Positions 34,723 through 46,083 of a stretch of DNA of 64,000 nucleotides are shown one piece after another. The notes under the pieces are model-generated. The model was given only the letters and a program-made list of their open reading frames with translations. It ran no database searches and was not told the origin of the DNA. A program made the translations under genes and the position numbers. This DNA comes from Furcasterigmium furcatum (Eukaryota > Ascomycota > Sordariomycetes > Glomerellales > Plectosphaerellaceae). Every line of letters starts with the position of its first letter. Position 1 is the stretch's first letter. Location of the stretch: positions 374,961 to 438,960 of the forward strand of contig BCIA01000006.1 in the NCBI GenBank assembly GCA_001599815.1, read 5' to 3'.

Positions 34723-36303
34723 ATGCCTCCCCAGGAGGGTCAACGGAAGCGGGCCATGAAGCCCAAGGCGAGGACGGGTTGCATCACCTGCAAGTGAGTC
34801 TTGGCCCCCGACCTGTTGTTCTGCGCTCCATTGGCAGGATGGCCAGGGAGGTACCTGGAGTCTCGACAGACTTAGCAAACTGACGGTCCAAGACGGCGTC
34901 GAGTCAAGTGCGACGAGGTGAAGCCTTTCTGCGGCGGATGCATCAGGTTGGGGTTAAGTTGCGAGGGATACCCGGCTGAGAAGGTATCTCGGGCGGCGAG
35001 GCTGGCCTCCAGAAGCCTGGTCCCCCTTGTTCCTCGAGCAGACTCCGAGAAGACCCTGGTGCCGGTGCTGTATCCGCCAGAAGACCCCCCCTCGACAAGA
35101 TTCCAGAGCCAGTTGGACTATGCATATTTCGAGAGCTTTCGGCAGAGGACGGCAAACGTGATGACTGGTCCTTTCAAGGGTATGCTGTGGAGTCGGGTCG
35201 TTCTGCAGGCATGCCACGAGGAACCGGCCATCCGGACCCTCATCCTATCCATAGGCGCGCTCGAGCTATCCCATGATACCCGGGCGGGCGAGCATGACCT
35301 ACCTGGGATTAAGCCCGAGGCTCACGAGCTGTACGCCCTCGAGCAGTACGGCAAGGCCCTCAGCGGCGTGCAGGCCATTGCCAAGTCCACGAACCTGGGA
35401 GCCCTCCGGAAGACCCTTATCGCCTCGATCCTCATCTACTGCTTCGAGAACATGTACTCGGGGACGGACACAGCGGTCTCGCACTTTGTGGGTGCTCTCC
35501 GATGCATGAGCAAGGAGCTCTCCCGCCACAGACGGTCCTATTCCCACATCCACACCTCGTCTCCCACGCCGGACCTGGAGGATGAGCTTGTCGCGGCGTT
35601 CGTGCGGCTGGACTGCGGTATCGTCACACGGCCAGATTCATGGGGCGCCGCCAAGGATGGTTTTCAGTACATCCTGGAATGTGACTTCTCGGGGACGGAC
35701 GTGCCGGCTGTATTCAGCGACAACGTCGAGGCGCGGAACTACCTCGAGCATTTTCAGTTCGCCATCCTCCCAGAGCTGATGGGCGCATGGGCGGCCGGGG
35801 TGAGAAGCCCGGGGACAAAAGTCCCAATCACGCCCGCCAACCTCTCCCTCTGCAAGCAGATGTCCTCCAACCTCCAGCGATGGTTCGCTGCCTACCAGCC
35901 GATTTTCGACCGTGCTTCCACAGCTCAAACCGAAGGCCGATCCTTCGTTGCCGAGTTCACCCTCCAGCTGCAGGCAGTCGGCACGGCCGTCGCCGCCCAA
36001 GCGATCTGGTCTGCAGTCGAGAGGGTCGAAGACAACCCTAAGCTTAGGCGGGACCCCGTCGAGGACTCTAAGACGGTCATCACCTTGGCGAAACTGATCG
36101 CCGCCGAGCCCGGCTTCTACAGGGGTTTCGTATGGGACTGCTGCATGGTGCCCGCTCTCTTCACCGTGATGCTCGTTGGCCCGGAGCTTGGGGTGCGCCG
36201 GGAGGCCCTGGGCGTAATGAAGTCCCTCGTGCCCAGGCGGGAGAACGCATGGGACAGCACGAAGCTGTCGAAGATCGGGGAGTCTGTGCTGCAGAGGTGT
36301 TAG
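34723..36303 (+). CDS. Zn2Cys6 transcription factor (Fungal_trans_2 type)
   Basis: Predicted 493 aa from exons 34723-34793 and 34893-36303. The intron splits the zinc cluster; removal gives CX2CX6CX6CX2CX6C (CITCKRRRVKCDEVKPFCGGC...C) near residues 20-47, preceded by a basic stretch (KRAMKPKART). The remainder is largely alpha-helical and fits the Fungal_trans_2 regulator family, including FRQRTANVMTGPFKG and a conserved LECDFSGTD region. It is probably nuclear. Next to it lie an amidohydrolase and an MFS transporter with CGG-N6-CCG promoter sites, making it the nearest candidate for binding them. Confidence 0.9.
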
Positions 36304-36603
36304 GACAATTAGGCCGGGTCTTTCTGGGATCTAGAGGGGTGTAACCAGGATGCTTTTCTTTCGGCGCTACCAAAATCCCCGTCTTTCGACTCACGTAGGG
36401 ACGCAGATTAACTACCGCCTACCGCCTATGAGGTGTTCGCGAAGCGTGACTTCTAGCAGATAAACGAAGAAATGTCCCACATACCGTCCCTCTTCAGACC
36501 AAACCCGGTCTGCCATGCACGTCCACACCTTGTCCTCGAGCTCGAGAGACCGACACCTGCTTCTCGGCGGATGGCCTTCTATGTAGCACCGCACCGGGAG
36601 GTG
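36304..36603. other. Intergenic between convergent genes
   Basis: 300-bp shared 3' flank of the regulator (+) and amidohydrolase (-). Nothing else was seen. Confidence 0.5.
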
Positions 36604-37663
36604 TCATTGGAAAACCGTTGATGGTGTAGTTACCAGCATTTGCATCCATACCTCACGACTCCCTACCCACCTCCTGATGTTGTCGACGACGAGGTGATTG
36701 TCAATTGTCCGAAACTCCTCCACCTGGCGTGGTTTCCTTGCCACCCTACCAGAAGCCTCGCCTGTATGGGGCCAGTCGCTTGCGTAGATGAGCCGGTCCG
36801 GAACGTTTTCGGCGAGGGTGCGGACCAGAGGCTCGAGATCTCCGTATCCCGTCCACTGCTCGGTAGACAGGCGGTACAGCGCAGATATTTTGATAATGAC
36901 CTTTGAACGCTTGGCGAGTTCAAGTAACGACCGGAAGCCAGGCTGCTGAGTAGGGTCTTTGATTGAGGAGGGCAGCTTGGAGGATCCCAACATGCCGCCG
37001 ACATGGTCGGCGATGACGGTGACCGGCAGCGACAGAACCGTGTCGTGAATGTCTGTTCCCCAGTCAGGTTTCTCTGTTCTCACCCCGAATGGGTGCCAAC
37101 TCACCATCCCATGTGCCCCCAGCCACAAAAAGCTGCAGCTTCCAACCGGGTAAGCCCTTGATGCGGTCTGCAGCAAACTTGATCTCGCTGGTCAGTGTCT
37201 CCATACTGAGACATTGATGCGAGGCCATCTTGTTCAAGCGAAGCCCACGCACGCCGCGACGGTGAAGGTCCCATAGCTCGACATCAGTGATGGCATGGAG
37301 ATCGACCACTGCAATTCCCCTGGCCTCGACATCCGTCTTGGAGTTCAATTGTTCAAGGGTCTTGAGCAACACGGAGTTGTCCGTGCCATATGGAGATGCC
37401 TGGACTATGACAAGGTTCGTCGACCTGTTCTGTTCAGTCAGGGACTGGCCGAACTTGAGGAGGTCGGAAAGCGGTGCTTCACCGGGTGTATAAGCATTGC
37501 CCGGCGCAAAGGGTCCAAGTCGGGAGTCGAACACGTGAACGTGGGTGTCCCAGGACGCCGGGGGAAGCCGAGACGATGGAGCTGAGCTTCCGATGCTGCC
37601 CATGGTGGGTAGTGCAATGCGACGAGACGTGGTATGCAACAAGGGTCGACAGGTCTGCAGCAT
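36604..37663 (-). CDS. Amidohydrolase_2 family (2-pyrone-dicarboxylate lactonase-like)
   Basis: Metal-dependent TIM-barrel hydrolase of 335 aa from exons 37663-37105 and 37052-36604. The HxH metal site is DTHVHVFD near residue 40. Other family landmarks are VVDLHAITD, GVRGLRLNK, VIADHVGG and the Asp-containing YASDWPHT. This matches the LigI-like branch that opens lactone rings such as 2-pyrone-4,6-dicarboxylate, but other lactones or amides are possible. The N-terminus before a second ATG at 37603 is Arg-rich and non-acidic (MLQTCRPLLHTTSRRIALPT), so a mitochondrial presequence or an alternative start are both possible. It diverges from an MFS transporter. Confidence 0.88.
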
Positions 37664-37773
37664 CAGAAAAATGACTAGTTGAAAGGCAGCTGTCTGCGAG
37701 TGATGAGGTTGAATTGCATTTCAGCAGCGCATACATGTATTGGGGCTTGGCTGGTCTTTGGCCCAGAAAAGCC

Positions 37774-37789
37774 ATCGGATACATCCGAT
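37774..37789. promoter_or_regulatory. CGG-N6-CCG element near the amidohydrolase start
   Basis: ATCGGAT and ATCCGAT flank AC, giving 7-bp perfect inverted arms with a CGG-N6-CCG core. It is 111 bp upstream of the amidohydrolase ATG. A second TCGGATACATCC copy at 37813-37824 lacks the final G. Inverted CGG triplets are the classic target of Zn2Cys6 dimers. Confidence 0.55.
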
Positions 37790-38012
37790 CTTCGCCACCC
37801 CACGGAGGGGCGTCGGATACATCCAAACCCCCCTCTTGCGTCCAGTCCCAAACAACTACTAGTCGTATTCTCGTCTATGCGACGGATGGAGAGGTCCATT
37901 TTCGCGACTCCCGGCCACCACCAGAGACGGGAGCGCTGCCGGCTCCAAGTACATCCCATCGCAAAGCGGCTGACCAGCCACCGGCGAGCGAGGCCTCAAG
38001 CTTGACCCCGCC

Positions 38013-38051
38013 GCCTGCCGGAGATGCCAAAAGCGAAAGCAGAAAGTCAGG
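38013..38051 (+). pseudogene. Possible Zn2Cys6 cluster remnant
   Basis: The frame reads ACRRCQKRKQK, the first half of a binuclear zinc cluster (CX2CX6), but the next residue is Val where Cys is required. An in-frame stop lies upstream, and no ATG or intron repairs it. It may be a relic of a regulator gene or chance. Confidence 0.25.
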
Positions 38052-38650
38052 GGTACATCTCGTCAGCCATATTCAGAATCCGACAGTGGTCTGATTATGG
38101 TTGCAAGTCACGGTGCGAGCAGCTGCGGACTCTTGTCCAGTACCCCGAGCAGCAGAATAGACTCAACTGCTCCAGGTCCGTCTTTTCAACTCCTCCCAGC
38201 AAGCGCAAGTTGATTGTCAAGTCCTGGGTCGGAGGGACAGACATAACCTCCCGCGACCAAGCTTTATAACTTCAAAGTTATCGGGGATGCGCGGCGAGAC
38301 CTTTCTCGGCATAGGCTAGGGGCCGGTCCGTACTTCAGCCAGCCAGCGCAATGAAATCTATGGGCCGGGGGGACCAGCACTCACAAGTCGCGACCATGCT
38401 TGTCCTTTTGTGGGAAGTCGACACAGTCGACAGAAAACTGAGGCCCGAGTCGGTTGAGTGGCGTGACTGATTCCCCAAGGGAAGTGAAGCCCTGCCACGG
38501 CGCTGCGAGATGTCAGACACTGCAAGATTTCTCTCATTTCTAATCAAGGACAAGTAATTGGTAGTTTGACGAACAACTAGCATGGCTGGGAAGGGAAACT
38601 ATTTCAATATAGCGGCTCCGTCGTGAACCACATTGACTGAGCTTCCTGGA

Positions 38651-38662
38651 CGGATGCATCCG
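38651..38662. promoter_or_regulatory. CGG-N6-CCG palindrome near the MFS start
   Basis: CGGATGCATCCG is a perfect 12-bp palindrome, 304 bp upstream of the MFS ATG. A related CGGATGCGTTCCG follows at 38670-38682. It shares the CGGAT/ATCCG halves with the element at 37774. Confidence 0.55.
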
Positions 38663-38965
38663 AGAGTGGCGGATGCGTTCCGAAGCCGCAGACCCCGCGA
38701 TGGGACACTTTCCGAAACCTCCTTGGGGACTTTTCTACTCCAAGTAGCGTAGCCATGGGGCGCAATCTGGGGGAAACGCGGGGCCTCGATCTTCACTCTG
38801 AGTCGTTCATGGGCGGGAGAAGATGGCCTGAGCCTAGGAACTGGAAAGCTTAAAATGCCCAGATATCCCCCGTGTTCTCGGCGCAACAAGTCTGAGTAAT
38901 ATCATACTTCAAGTCGAGAGAGATCATTCAGCAGAAAGTCCTTAGTTACCATCAAACTTTCGACA

Positions 38966-40622
38966 ATGGGTGGATTCGCTGATTCTTCTCTGGCCAAGTA
39001 TGCCCGGGGCGTCAGGGCTCTGCCTTCGGAAATCTTCAACTGGCACCTCATCATTACGGTTATTGGCTTTGCCCTCAGTGGCTGTCCCAAGGGTGCGTGA
39101 GAATCTGCTTGAACAACACAACCCCTCGTCTCCTAACATCTGTATCACAGGCTGGGATGAAGGCTCCGCCGCATCCATCACCGAGCTCGCCTCCTTCCGC
39201 AGAGAATACCACCTGGACGGACAGGCCGACAAGGCGACCATCTCCAACCTGGTCTCCTTTGTCAATATCGGGGCCGGTGTTGGCGCCTTCCTGTCATTCT
39301 TCCTCAACGATAGAATCGGCAGGATCTGGTCGGCGAGGCTCTACCAAGGTCTATACGCAATCGGCTCCCTGATATCCTGTTTCTCCTATGGCAACCAGGC
39401 CGTCCTGTACGTCGGACGCATCCTGGCCGGGCTGGGCATCGGCGCATGCACCGTCGTGGGCCCCATGGCCATCGCGGAAATGGCACCCAAGACCGTTCGA
39501 GGCCTGATGACGCTGTGGTTCAACGTCTGCATGCTCGGAGGCCAGGCCTTGGGCGTCTTCACCGTGTTCGGCTGCAACCAGACCGTCTCGGCGAGCAAGA
39601 ACCTGCAGTACCAGATCCCCTGGTTCGTCCAGGTTATCGTCCCCGTCATTGCCGTTGCCTTGTCCTTCGTCTCGGTCGAGTCACCGCGCTGGCTTGCCTT
39701 GAAGGGCAGACGCAAGGAGGCCCTCGAGGCGTTGATCAAACTCCGCGGGCTTCCGCTTGACCACCCCTATCTGCAGGAAGAGATTGCCCAGCTCGAGTCC
39801 CAGATGGACGACGAGAGCCAGCAGTTCCATGACGTCGGCTACTGGGCAATCATGAAGGAGACCTTCACGGTCCGGTCTAACCTTCGACGCGTCCAGCTCA
39901 CGATCATCGCGTACATCCTCGCCCAGTTCTCCGGCGCCAACTCCATCACCAACTACCTCCCGACCGTCCTCGGCCTGATCGGGGTCCAAGGCACCGATGT
40001 CAAGGTGTACTCGACGGGCCTCTACGCCGTGGCTAAGCTCGTCTGCTGTGTCATCGCGTCCCTCGTCTTTGTGGACGTCGTGGGCCGGCGCAAGTCCCTC
40101 ATGATCGGCATCACCATCCAGGCGACCTGCCACTCCTACCTGGCCGGCTACCTGCACTACTTCATCCCCAACCCGAAGGCTGTGCCGACCGGCGCCGCAG
40201 ACGCCGCCATCGCCGTCATCTATATTCACGCCCTCGGATGGGCCGTCGGCCTCTACACCCTACCCTACCTGTTCGGGGCGGAGCTCTGGCCGAACCGCAT
40301 CCGCTCCTTCGGCGGCGCCCTGTCGCAGTGTTTCCACTGGTTGTTCTACTTCGCCATCACCAAGGCCACGCCCAGCATCTTGAAGGCCATGGACACCTGG
40401 GGCGCATTCTTGTTCTTCGTGGCCTGGTGCATCATCGCGTTCGTCTACACGCTTTTCTTCGTGCCCGAAACGAGTGGACTCAGCCTGGAGGAGATGGACG
40501 CCATCTTCCAGAGGCCGATGTACAAGATGCGCCACGCTGCTGACAGGACGTTCCTCGAGGAGGGGATGGCTGGGGATGTACTTGAGAAGAAGGCCAGCTC
40601 GACCCATGTGGAGGCACGTTAG
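38966..40622 (+). CDS. MFS sugar-porter family transporter
   Basis: Predicted 532 aa from exons 38966-39092 and 39151-40622. Twelve hydrophobic segments are evident. Sugar-porter signatures are NDRIGRIWSAR (loop 2-3), GRILAGLGIG in TM4, VESPRWLALKGR after TM6, VDVVGRRKSL (loop 8-9) and VPETSGLSLEEMD after TM12. The usual PESPR motif is VESPR here. The family includes hexose and quinate permeases; which applies cannot be read. The shared promoter with a lactonase-like enzyme favours uptake of an acid or lactone that the enzyme then degrades, as inference. Confidence 0.92.
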
Positions 40623-41123
40623 GGCAGAGGCGGGTACGGCATGTTCGGTTCAAGCCCTTTCACCTACCCCAGCAGATCATGCCTGCGGGTCAGCATTGAC
40701 TCCGTGAAGGGGGTCGGGTTTGTATGGGTGGATCGGACCTTCCGGGGCGTCGATGCGCCTGCAGTGGACTTGAGCAGACGCCTCTGCATGCCCAATAGCC
40801 TTTTAGGAATTGCTTAGGTAATATTTTCACTGTGCTTACAATATCTAAGGTTATAAGGCCTTACAGAGAATAAGCTCCGCTGATGTTAAATGGTGGTGAG
40901 GATGGAGTATGATTATTATGGATGCGAGGATACATACAGGAGATGTATATCGTCCGAGACTGTGTCGACTGCCTGGAGACCAGCAATACCGAACTATTTC
41001 CAACATCATCATACTCCATTCATCCCCAATTTTTATTTTTTTCGTGTACTCCTCCTAACTCCGACCTAACACGTTCCCAGGTTCATCCACTTGCGGCTCA
41101 CATAACGCTCGCCGGCCCTCTTC
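40623..41123. other. Intergenic between convergent genes
   Basis: AT-rich in places (40800-40930 and a T-run near 41030-41042), consistent with 3' ends of the MFS gene (+) and the secreted-protein gene (-). No gene was seen. Confidence 0.5.
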
Positions 41124-41630
41124 TCAACGAGCATGAGCACCAGTCTCCTCCTCGCGGACAATGGTAATGAAGGTCGGAATCTCGGGAACATCGGTCTCCT
41201 CTTCAGCCAGCCCGGACCGGGTGGCAGAGACAGATTCGATCTCCTCCTCCTCGCCGTCCTCGGAAGGCGCTTCCCTCCAGGTACAGGAGACCTCTCTCCA
41301 GTGGGATCTCCAGCACGTGGAACCTCCCTCGCAAGATTCGAATTCGTTTCGGTCGTGGACGAGGCAGCGCTTGAAGTTCTGGTGGCTGAACCTGAAGTGG
41401 GCCCTGTTGTTACTGCTGTGATCGATGCAGAGCTCGGTCATGCCGGGAATGTTGCCGGGGCGGCGGCACCCTGAGCTCCCATCGATTGGGTATCTTCCAG
41501 CGCTGGTGATGAATATCCCGTTGTGGGAGCAGCTGCCGAAAAAGCAGTAGTGTGAAATGATCATGCTGTCTGCGACGACTGTGCCGGCGAGGCCCAGGAT
41601 GGCAGCGGAGATGATTGCGGCGGGATACAT
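41124..41630 (-). CDS. Secreted small cysteine-rich protein (effector-like)
   Basis: Single-exon protein of 168 aa. The ATG at 41630 opens a signal peptide (MYPAAIISAAILGLAGTVVA). The mature part has eight Cys within about 90 residues (HYCFFGSCSHN, GCRRPG, ELCIDH, KRCLVHD, SCEGGSTCW, VSCTW). An acidic disordered tail (EDGEEEEIESV) ends in ALR-free residues GAHAR. This fits a candidate secreted effector. No family was recognised. A TATA box lies 108 bp upstream. Confidence 0.75.
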   Translation of the reverse strand: MYPAAIISAAILGLAGTVVADSMIISHYCFFGSCSHNGIFITSAGRYPIDGSSGCRRPGNIPGMTELCIDHSSNNRAHFRFSHQNFKRCLVHDRNEFESCEGGSTCWRSHWREVSCTWREAPSEDGEEEEIESVSATRSGLAEEETDVPEIPTFITIVREEETGAHAR

Positions 41631-42189
41631 TGCTGGCAAAGAGGATGGACGAGTGGTGAGATCTGGGTGATGCTGACAAGCTGAGTTGATGATGAGGGAT
41701 TAGGAACAGGAAATGGGCAATTGCCGTTGCCGCGGTTCTTATATAGCTTTCTTGGGACGGGAATGGCCCTTAGCTAGCCAAACCGTTCTTGTACCCATCT
41801 CTTCGTCATGCCTTGCCACACTCCCGATACCCCCACTTGCCATTCGTGTTCCATGTTCAGAATTTCGGCGCGGCCTGCCGGTTGATGGGACAAAGGATTT
41901 TGAATTTGAACGCTGATTAACGGATTAGTGACCTGAGTAAGTGTCAAATGGATGAGATGTTGTGCTGCGTATTTGGCTTCGTACGAAGTTAGAAGTGGGT
42001 TCTTGACTTGGCAACTTGGCAACACGTCAGATGTTCCGCGGAAAGGCAGTTACCAGACCCAGAGCAGGCAGGTCAGACAGCACGCGGGCTGGGCACCATT
42101 AGAGGGTATGCAAGGCCGAGGGACTCAAGACAACTATTTCGGCATTCTCGGGCCTTGGAGCTACCGTGTTGTTCATACAGTATGATAAT
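41631..42189. other. Intergenic, promoter of the secreted-protein gene
   Basis: Contains the TATA box at 41738-41745. No gene was seen. Confidence 0.5.
41738..41745 (-). promoter_or_regulatory. TATA box of the secreted-protein gene
   Basis: TATATAAG on the minus strand, 108 bp upstream of the ATG at 41630, a normal spacing for a well-expressed fungal gene. Confidence 0.5.
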
Positions 42190-42332
42190 GACAGGCGTAG
42201 AGGTGCCGGAACCATGGCCTATAATTCCGACGTAGGCGTTTGCGTTCGCCTGGATTCCTGGGCAGTCCTTCTTGACAGCGGAGTTCCACTTGAACAGGTT
42301 CGCCAGCGTGGTCTTGTTGTTGTTAGGTAGTC
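42190..42332 (-). pseudogene. LysM domain fragment
   Basis: One frame reads NNKTTLANLFKWNSAVKKDC then PGIQANANAYVGIIG, matching the second half of a fungal LysM chitin-binding domain (TTLANLxxWNPAV..DC.....AYVCVGV). The Cys expected in AYVCV is absent. The GDTC-containing first half was not found upstream, and no signal peptide or intron joins on. It is best read as a relic of a LysM effector gene, though a gene with undetected exons cannot be excluded. Confidence 0.45.
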
Positions 42333-43218
42333 TAGCACGCCTGGCTGTGCGCTGTGCTGTGCTGCATGGGGTGAGACGTCGCATTGGCAGTCGCCCAGCC
42401 GAAGAAGGCGAGAAAGGGGGAAATGCACCGGCAGAATGCGAGTGTCTCGATTCCTGGGCGGGATGCGCCGGACAGTTCTGGATCTTTACTGGATACCGCA
42501 TTTGGTTGTAAGATTCGAGCGGTGCAGCAGACATACAGGGCAGAGGTCTGTGCAGGAGAACCAGGCCTCACTGTCCTCTGAACTTCGTTATGATGCCGTA
42601 TCTCCTAACCCGAGAGCCTGGAGCTGTCTGAGTAGCTAGCTCCGTCTTGAGATCCCGCGCGGTACCTTCGAGCCTAAAGGATTAAGGGTCTTTGAAGCCT
42701 TGGTCCAAGCTCTGGACCGGGCAGCTTTTTGCTTGAAGTACTGAGGATGCGGTTGGAGTGAGAATGTTCTCTGCCACATCTTCCACCCATGCCACGTACC
42801 AGGAGTGACAGATCCGACCACTCATGGCGATATACTCCGTGGCCAAGACATGCAGGCCATGCAATAGACCGACCAGGGTTCCAGCTGACTAACAACATCT
42901 CACAGGGTCACGCCCCGGGTCAACAACTTGGGCCTGCGGAATGCCTTCCCCGTTGCTGCTTTTGCTGCGATAGCCCTGATCTCGATGACCTTTCCCATGA
43001 TCAAATGGCGTCGTAACTTTCGCCAAAGGACCGTAGACGTATACTGAAAGCATTCCCAGCAGGTCATGGCCGAGAGCCAATAATAACTTCGTGGTGGTGG
43101 TCGAGTCGTGTATGGATACGTCAGATGAGTCAGGGCCTGCTGTTCCATGCCTCTTTCACGCACCCAAGGCCTTGGCGACAGTATGCCGAGGTAACCCAAG
43201 TAGTTGAACGAGTGTCCT
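42333..43218. other. Intergenic, no gene recognised
   Basis: Short frames on both strands show no recognisable content. The right end is the 3' flank of the Zn2Cys6 gene. Confidence 0.5.
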
Positions 43219-45567
43219 TTACTGACCAGCTCCGAATTCTACCGGCATGGCTTCCGGCTCCTGTGTCAGGAGAACATTTGACCCCAGCCATTCCTCCCAT
43301 CCCGAAATGAACACCTCTTGCGTCTCATCGAACATGAGCGTGTTCCAATCTGTCATGTCAGCAGGCTCCCATGGACTGGCCATCGGCACATCGGCGGCAG
43401 ACCCGTCATCCTGGGCATAGAGGCTGACGCGGTCGATGTAGCACCGGTTCAGCTCGCGCCGCTTGCTCGTCATCCTTCCCCTGACAACGTGTATCAGTCT
43501 CCGCAGGTCTTCGACGATGCCGTGATACTGCCTTGCATGCGGACTGACGGTCGACTCTTCCTTCAAGTGGTCTGATGCCAGATCGAATGCCCGATGCACC
43601 TCATCATGCACCTGCTGGTTCATCGTCATGGCGAAGCCGAGAACAAGCGCCGCGGTGAATATCCATGCCCTGTCAAGAAGTCGTTAGTATCAGCCTCAAT
43701 CTGGGGACCTAATTCTATGAGGCACGGGGAGGACGACTGACTTGGTGAAGCATGTGTTAGGAAGCAGGGAGCCGGTCTGCTTAGCGTGGCAGATGCTCTC
43801 GACCATGTAAACAGCCGCGTCCACGCTGACGCTGGCAAGGCGCTGACAGTCCTCCTGGAGGGCCGTCAAGGTATTCTTTTCGGCCTGTGATGAGCCGCCT
43901 TCGGTGTCGAGCTTTCTGCTGGCCTGGTGCGTCGCTATCAGGAAAGGCCGGGTCAACAAGATGACCGCATGATAATAGGAGCAAGCAACGTTCATGCTTG
44001 CTATGACATGTCCCGCCCCATGGTCGCCGCTATTCAGTGCGTCTGCGCCCGGAGCATGAGATCCGACGATCTGTCGTAGGTCGTCGGGGAGCGAGGTCCT
44101 CCAGGCAGTCAACCGCCGAAGGTAGCCTTCGGTTTCGGCGACCGAGAGCCGCGTCCCCCCGGAAATCTTCATCGTGATCTCACCTATGATCCTCGAAGCT
44201 CTGAAGGCCGCCTCGAACGCCACGGCGCGGCTATCCAATGGATGCTGCAGTCTGGCAACGACCTCGCCGTCCCCTGACGTGTTCGGGATGCTGACGGCCG
44301 GCAGTCGGCCCAGTAAGGAGGAGATCATGATGTCGAGGACGCAAATGCTCTTCCACAGCCATAATCTTTGTGAAGTACGGTTAGTGTAAGATTATTGACG
44401 ACGGGCAAGCATCGATGGAATTACCTTCGCAGGCTTTCGGTGTCCTGTGCTCCACCATACGAGGACTGATGGTGCAGCCCAAGGGCTTGGGCGGCCCGAG
44501 CAGCAGCCCCAACATACATGTACGCGGCGTTTCGACGGTGGCTTGCCAGCATGAAGAACGCGTTCAAGACGGATATTGTGGCAGACTTGACCGTAGGCAT
44601 CGCTAGCGGGTCATCGCTGGCGGTGCGTGCAGCATGGAAGTAGGCCGAGGCATACCGCTCATCCATATCACATTGCTTGTGAGACTGTGCGCCGATGGCA
44701 ATGGCAGCATAAACTGCAGCGGGATCCCGAACAGCGGCATTCAGGTCGCCATCGGCTGCCAGGATCTCGATGGCTTCCATCAGCTCGTCTCTCAGGAAGG
44801 CCTGAAGAACAGCGCTGGTCTGTATTTGCGGTCAGGTGCGCTGCTGGCGAGGAATACGCGAGGACCAGACTTACAGCCGACAGGAAGCCCTGGGCGTATC
44901 TCCTCAGCACTCGGACATCTCGCATGTCGTTGATCTCCCCGTCGCGAGGGGTTGGCTTCCCCTCGAACATCGTTTCGCCGGACTTGTCATCCTCGCTAGT
45001 GGCAGGTTGGGATATCGCTGCTTGATGGGCCAGTGACTCTCTGAGAAACCGTACGAAAGAAAGGCTTGCCGTTGGGCCAACGAAAACTGATCGCATTATC
45101 AGCCGACATGGGGGAATCTGGGTGAGAGTGTACTCACGTTTATCGCCGCTGGCTGATTGGAGCATACGGCTCGTCGGGGTCTCATCGCACGGTGTTGTTA
45201 GCCGCTGAAAGGCGGCGTGGCTCTGTGAATCAGGGCGAGATATTGGCAGCATCGGGCTGCAAGGAGTTTGAGGGGCAAGGGCAAGGCCTCGAGTAGGTTG
45301 TGTTGAAATGGAGGCATCAGTGAGATCCACTGACTGTGATGGTAACTGCTGGATGGATGATGCATCTTGCTGTGACGGCGATGGACACGGCCCGGGGTCC
45401 TGGGCTTCTTCCGGAACGGATGTGTACCGACAGTGCGATTGCCGGCTGAGTCGGGTGCAGCGTGCGCAGGGCTGCATGCCATCGCAGCGCCGCTTCAGGG
45501 ACTTGCAGGCGTTGCACGCCTGCACTCCTCTCCTTCGGGCTTCAGGTCGTACTTTTGGTCGGCCCAT
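43219..45567 (-). CDS. Zn2Cys6 transcription factor (Fungal_trans domain)
   Basis: Predicted 703 aa from exons 45567-45138, 45086-44875, 44819-44425, 44365-43742 and 43669-43219. The zinc cluster is CX2CX6CX5CX2CX8C near residues 19-48, after a basic stretch (RPKVRPEARRR). The middle homology region begins near residue 240 and contains AARAAQALGLHH and LWLWKSICVLDIMISSLLGRLP, the typical Fungal_trans signature. A Ser/Gln/Pro-rich linker separates the two. The last Cys spacing (X8) is longer than usual. Nearest same-strand neighbour is an MFS transporter, whose divergent promoter with the arylsulfotransferase has a CGG...CCG palindrome. Confidence 0.9.
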
Positions 45568-46083
45568 TGCTGTGAACACCCTTGAGCCGGCGGAAGTTGG
45601 GGAAGAAGGCGGGAATCAATGGAGGTGTGGTGAAGACCCGGCCCACAGCGGACTTCAGCAGCACTAAATACCACTAGTCGCAGTGCCGAGTTCTGGGAGC
45701 ACGCCATCGACGATTATGTAAGGCAAGATAGATGTAGTTTCGGGCCGCCGCTCTGTCTTGGAACTTGGGATTCCAGCGGGCAACGGCTGAGCCACTGGAA
45801 ATGAATATAATTGATGGGTCAGTGTCTATCGCGAAGACCACCGCTAGCTTGCCTAAAGGTTTCCGTACCAGGGGATTCGAAATTTGGGGGTAGTAGTACT
45901 AATTTATCCTATACGATTATGCGCCCCGTTCCTTCAGGTTCGCGGTGCTGTTCTCATATCCTAGAATCTATTTATACAAACGTTCTCACGGTATTTTATA
46001 TGATGAGTAGAAAAGTCCTGTGTCCAGCCGGTCCTCAATGATAGCAGTCCCCCAGCGCAGCAGACCATGCGCACCTTCAAAGT
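45568..46083. other. Intergenic, promoter of the Zn2Cys6 gene
   Basis: No gene was recognised between the regulator start and the MFS stop codon. Confidence 0.5.

Larger units (their letters stand above)
37664..38965. other. Divergent promoter region, amidohydrolase / MFS transporter
   Basis: This 1.3-kb region holds two CGGAT-NN-ATCCG elements (37774-37789 and 38651-38662), two partial copies (37813-37824 and 38670-38682) and a short zinc-cluster-like remnant (38013-38051). No complete gene was recognised. Confidence 0.6.
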
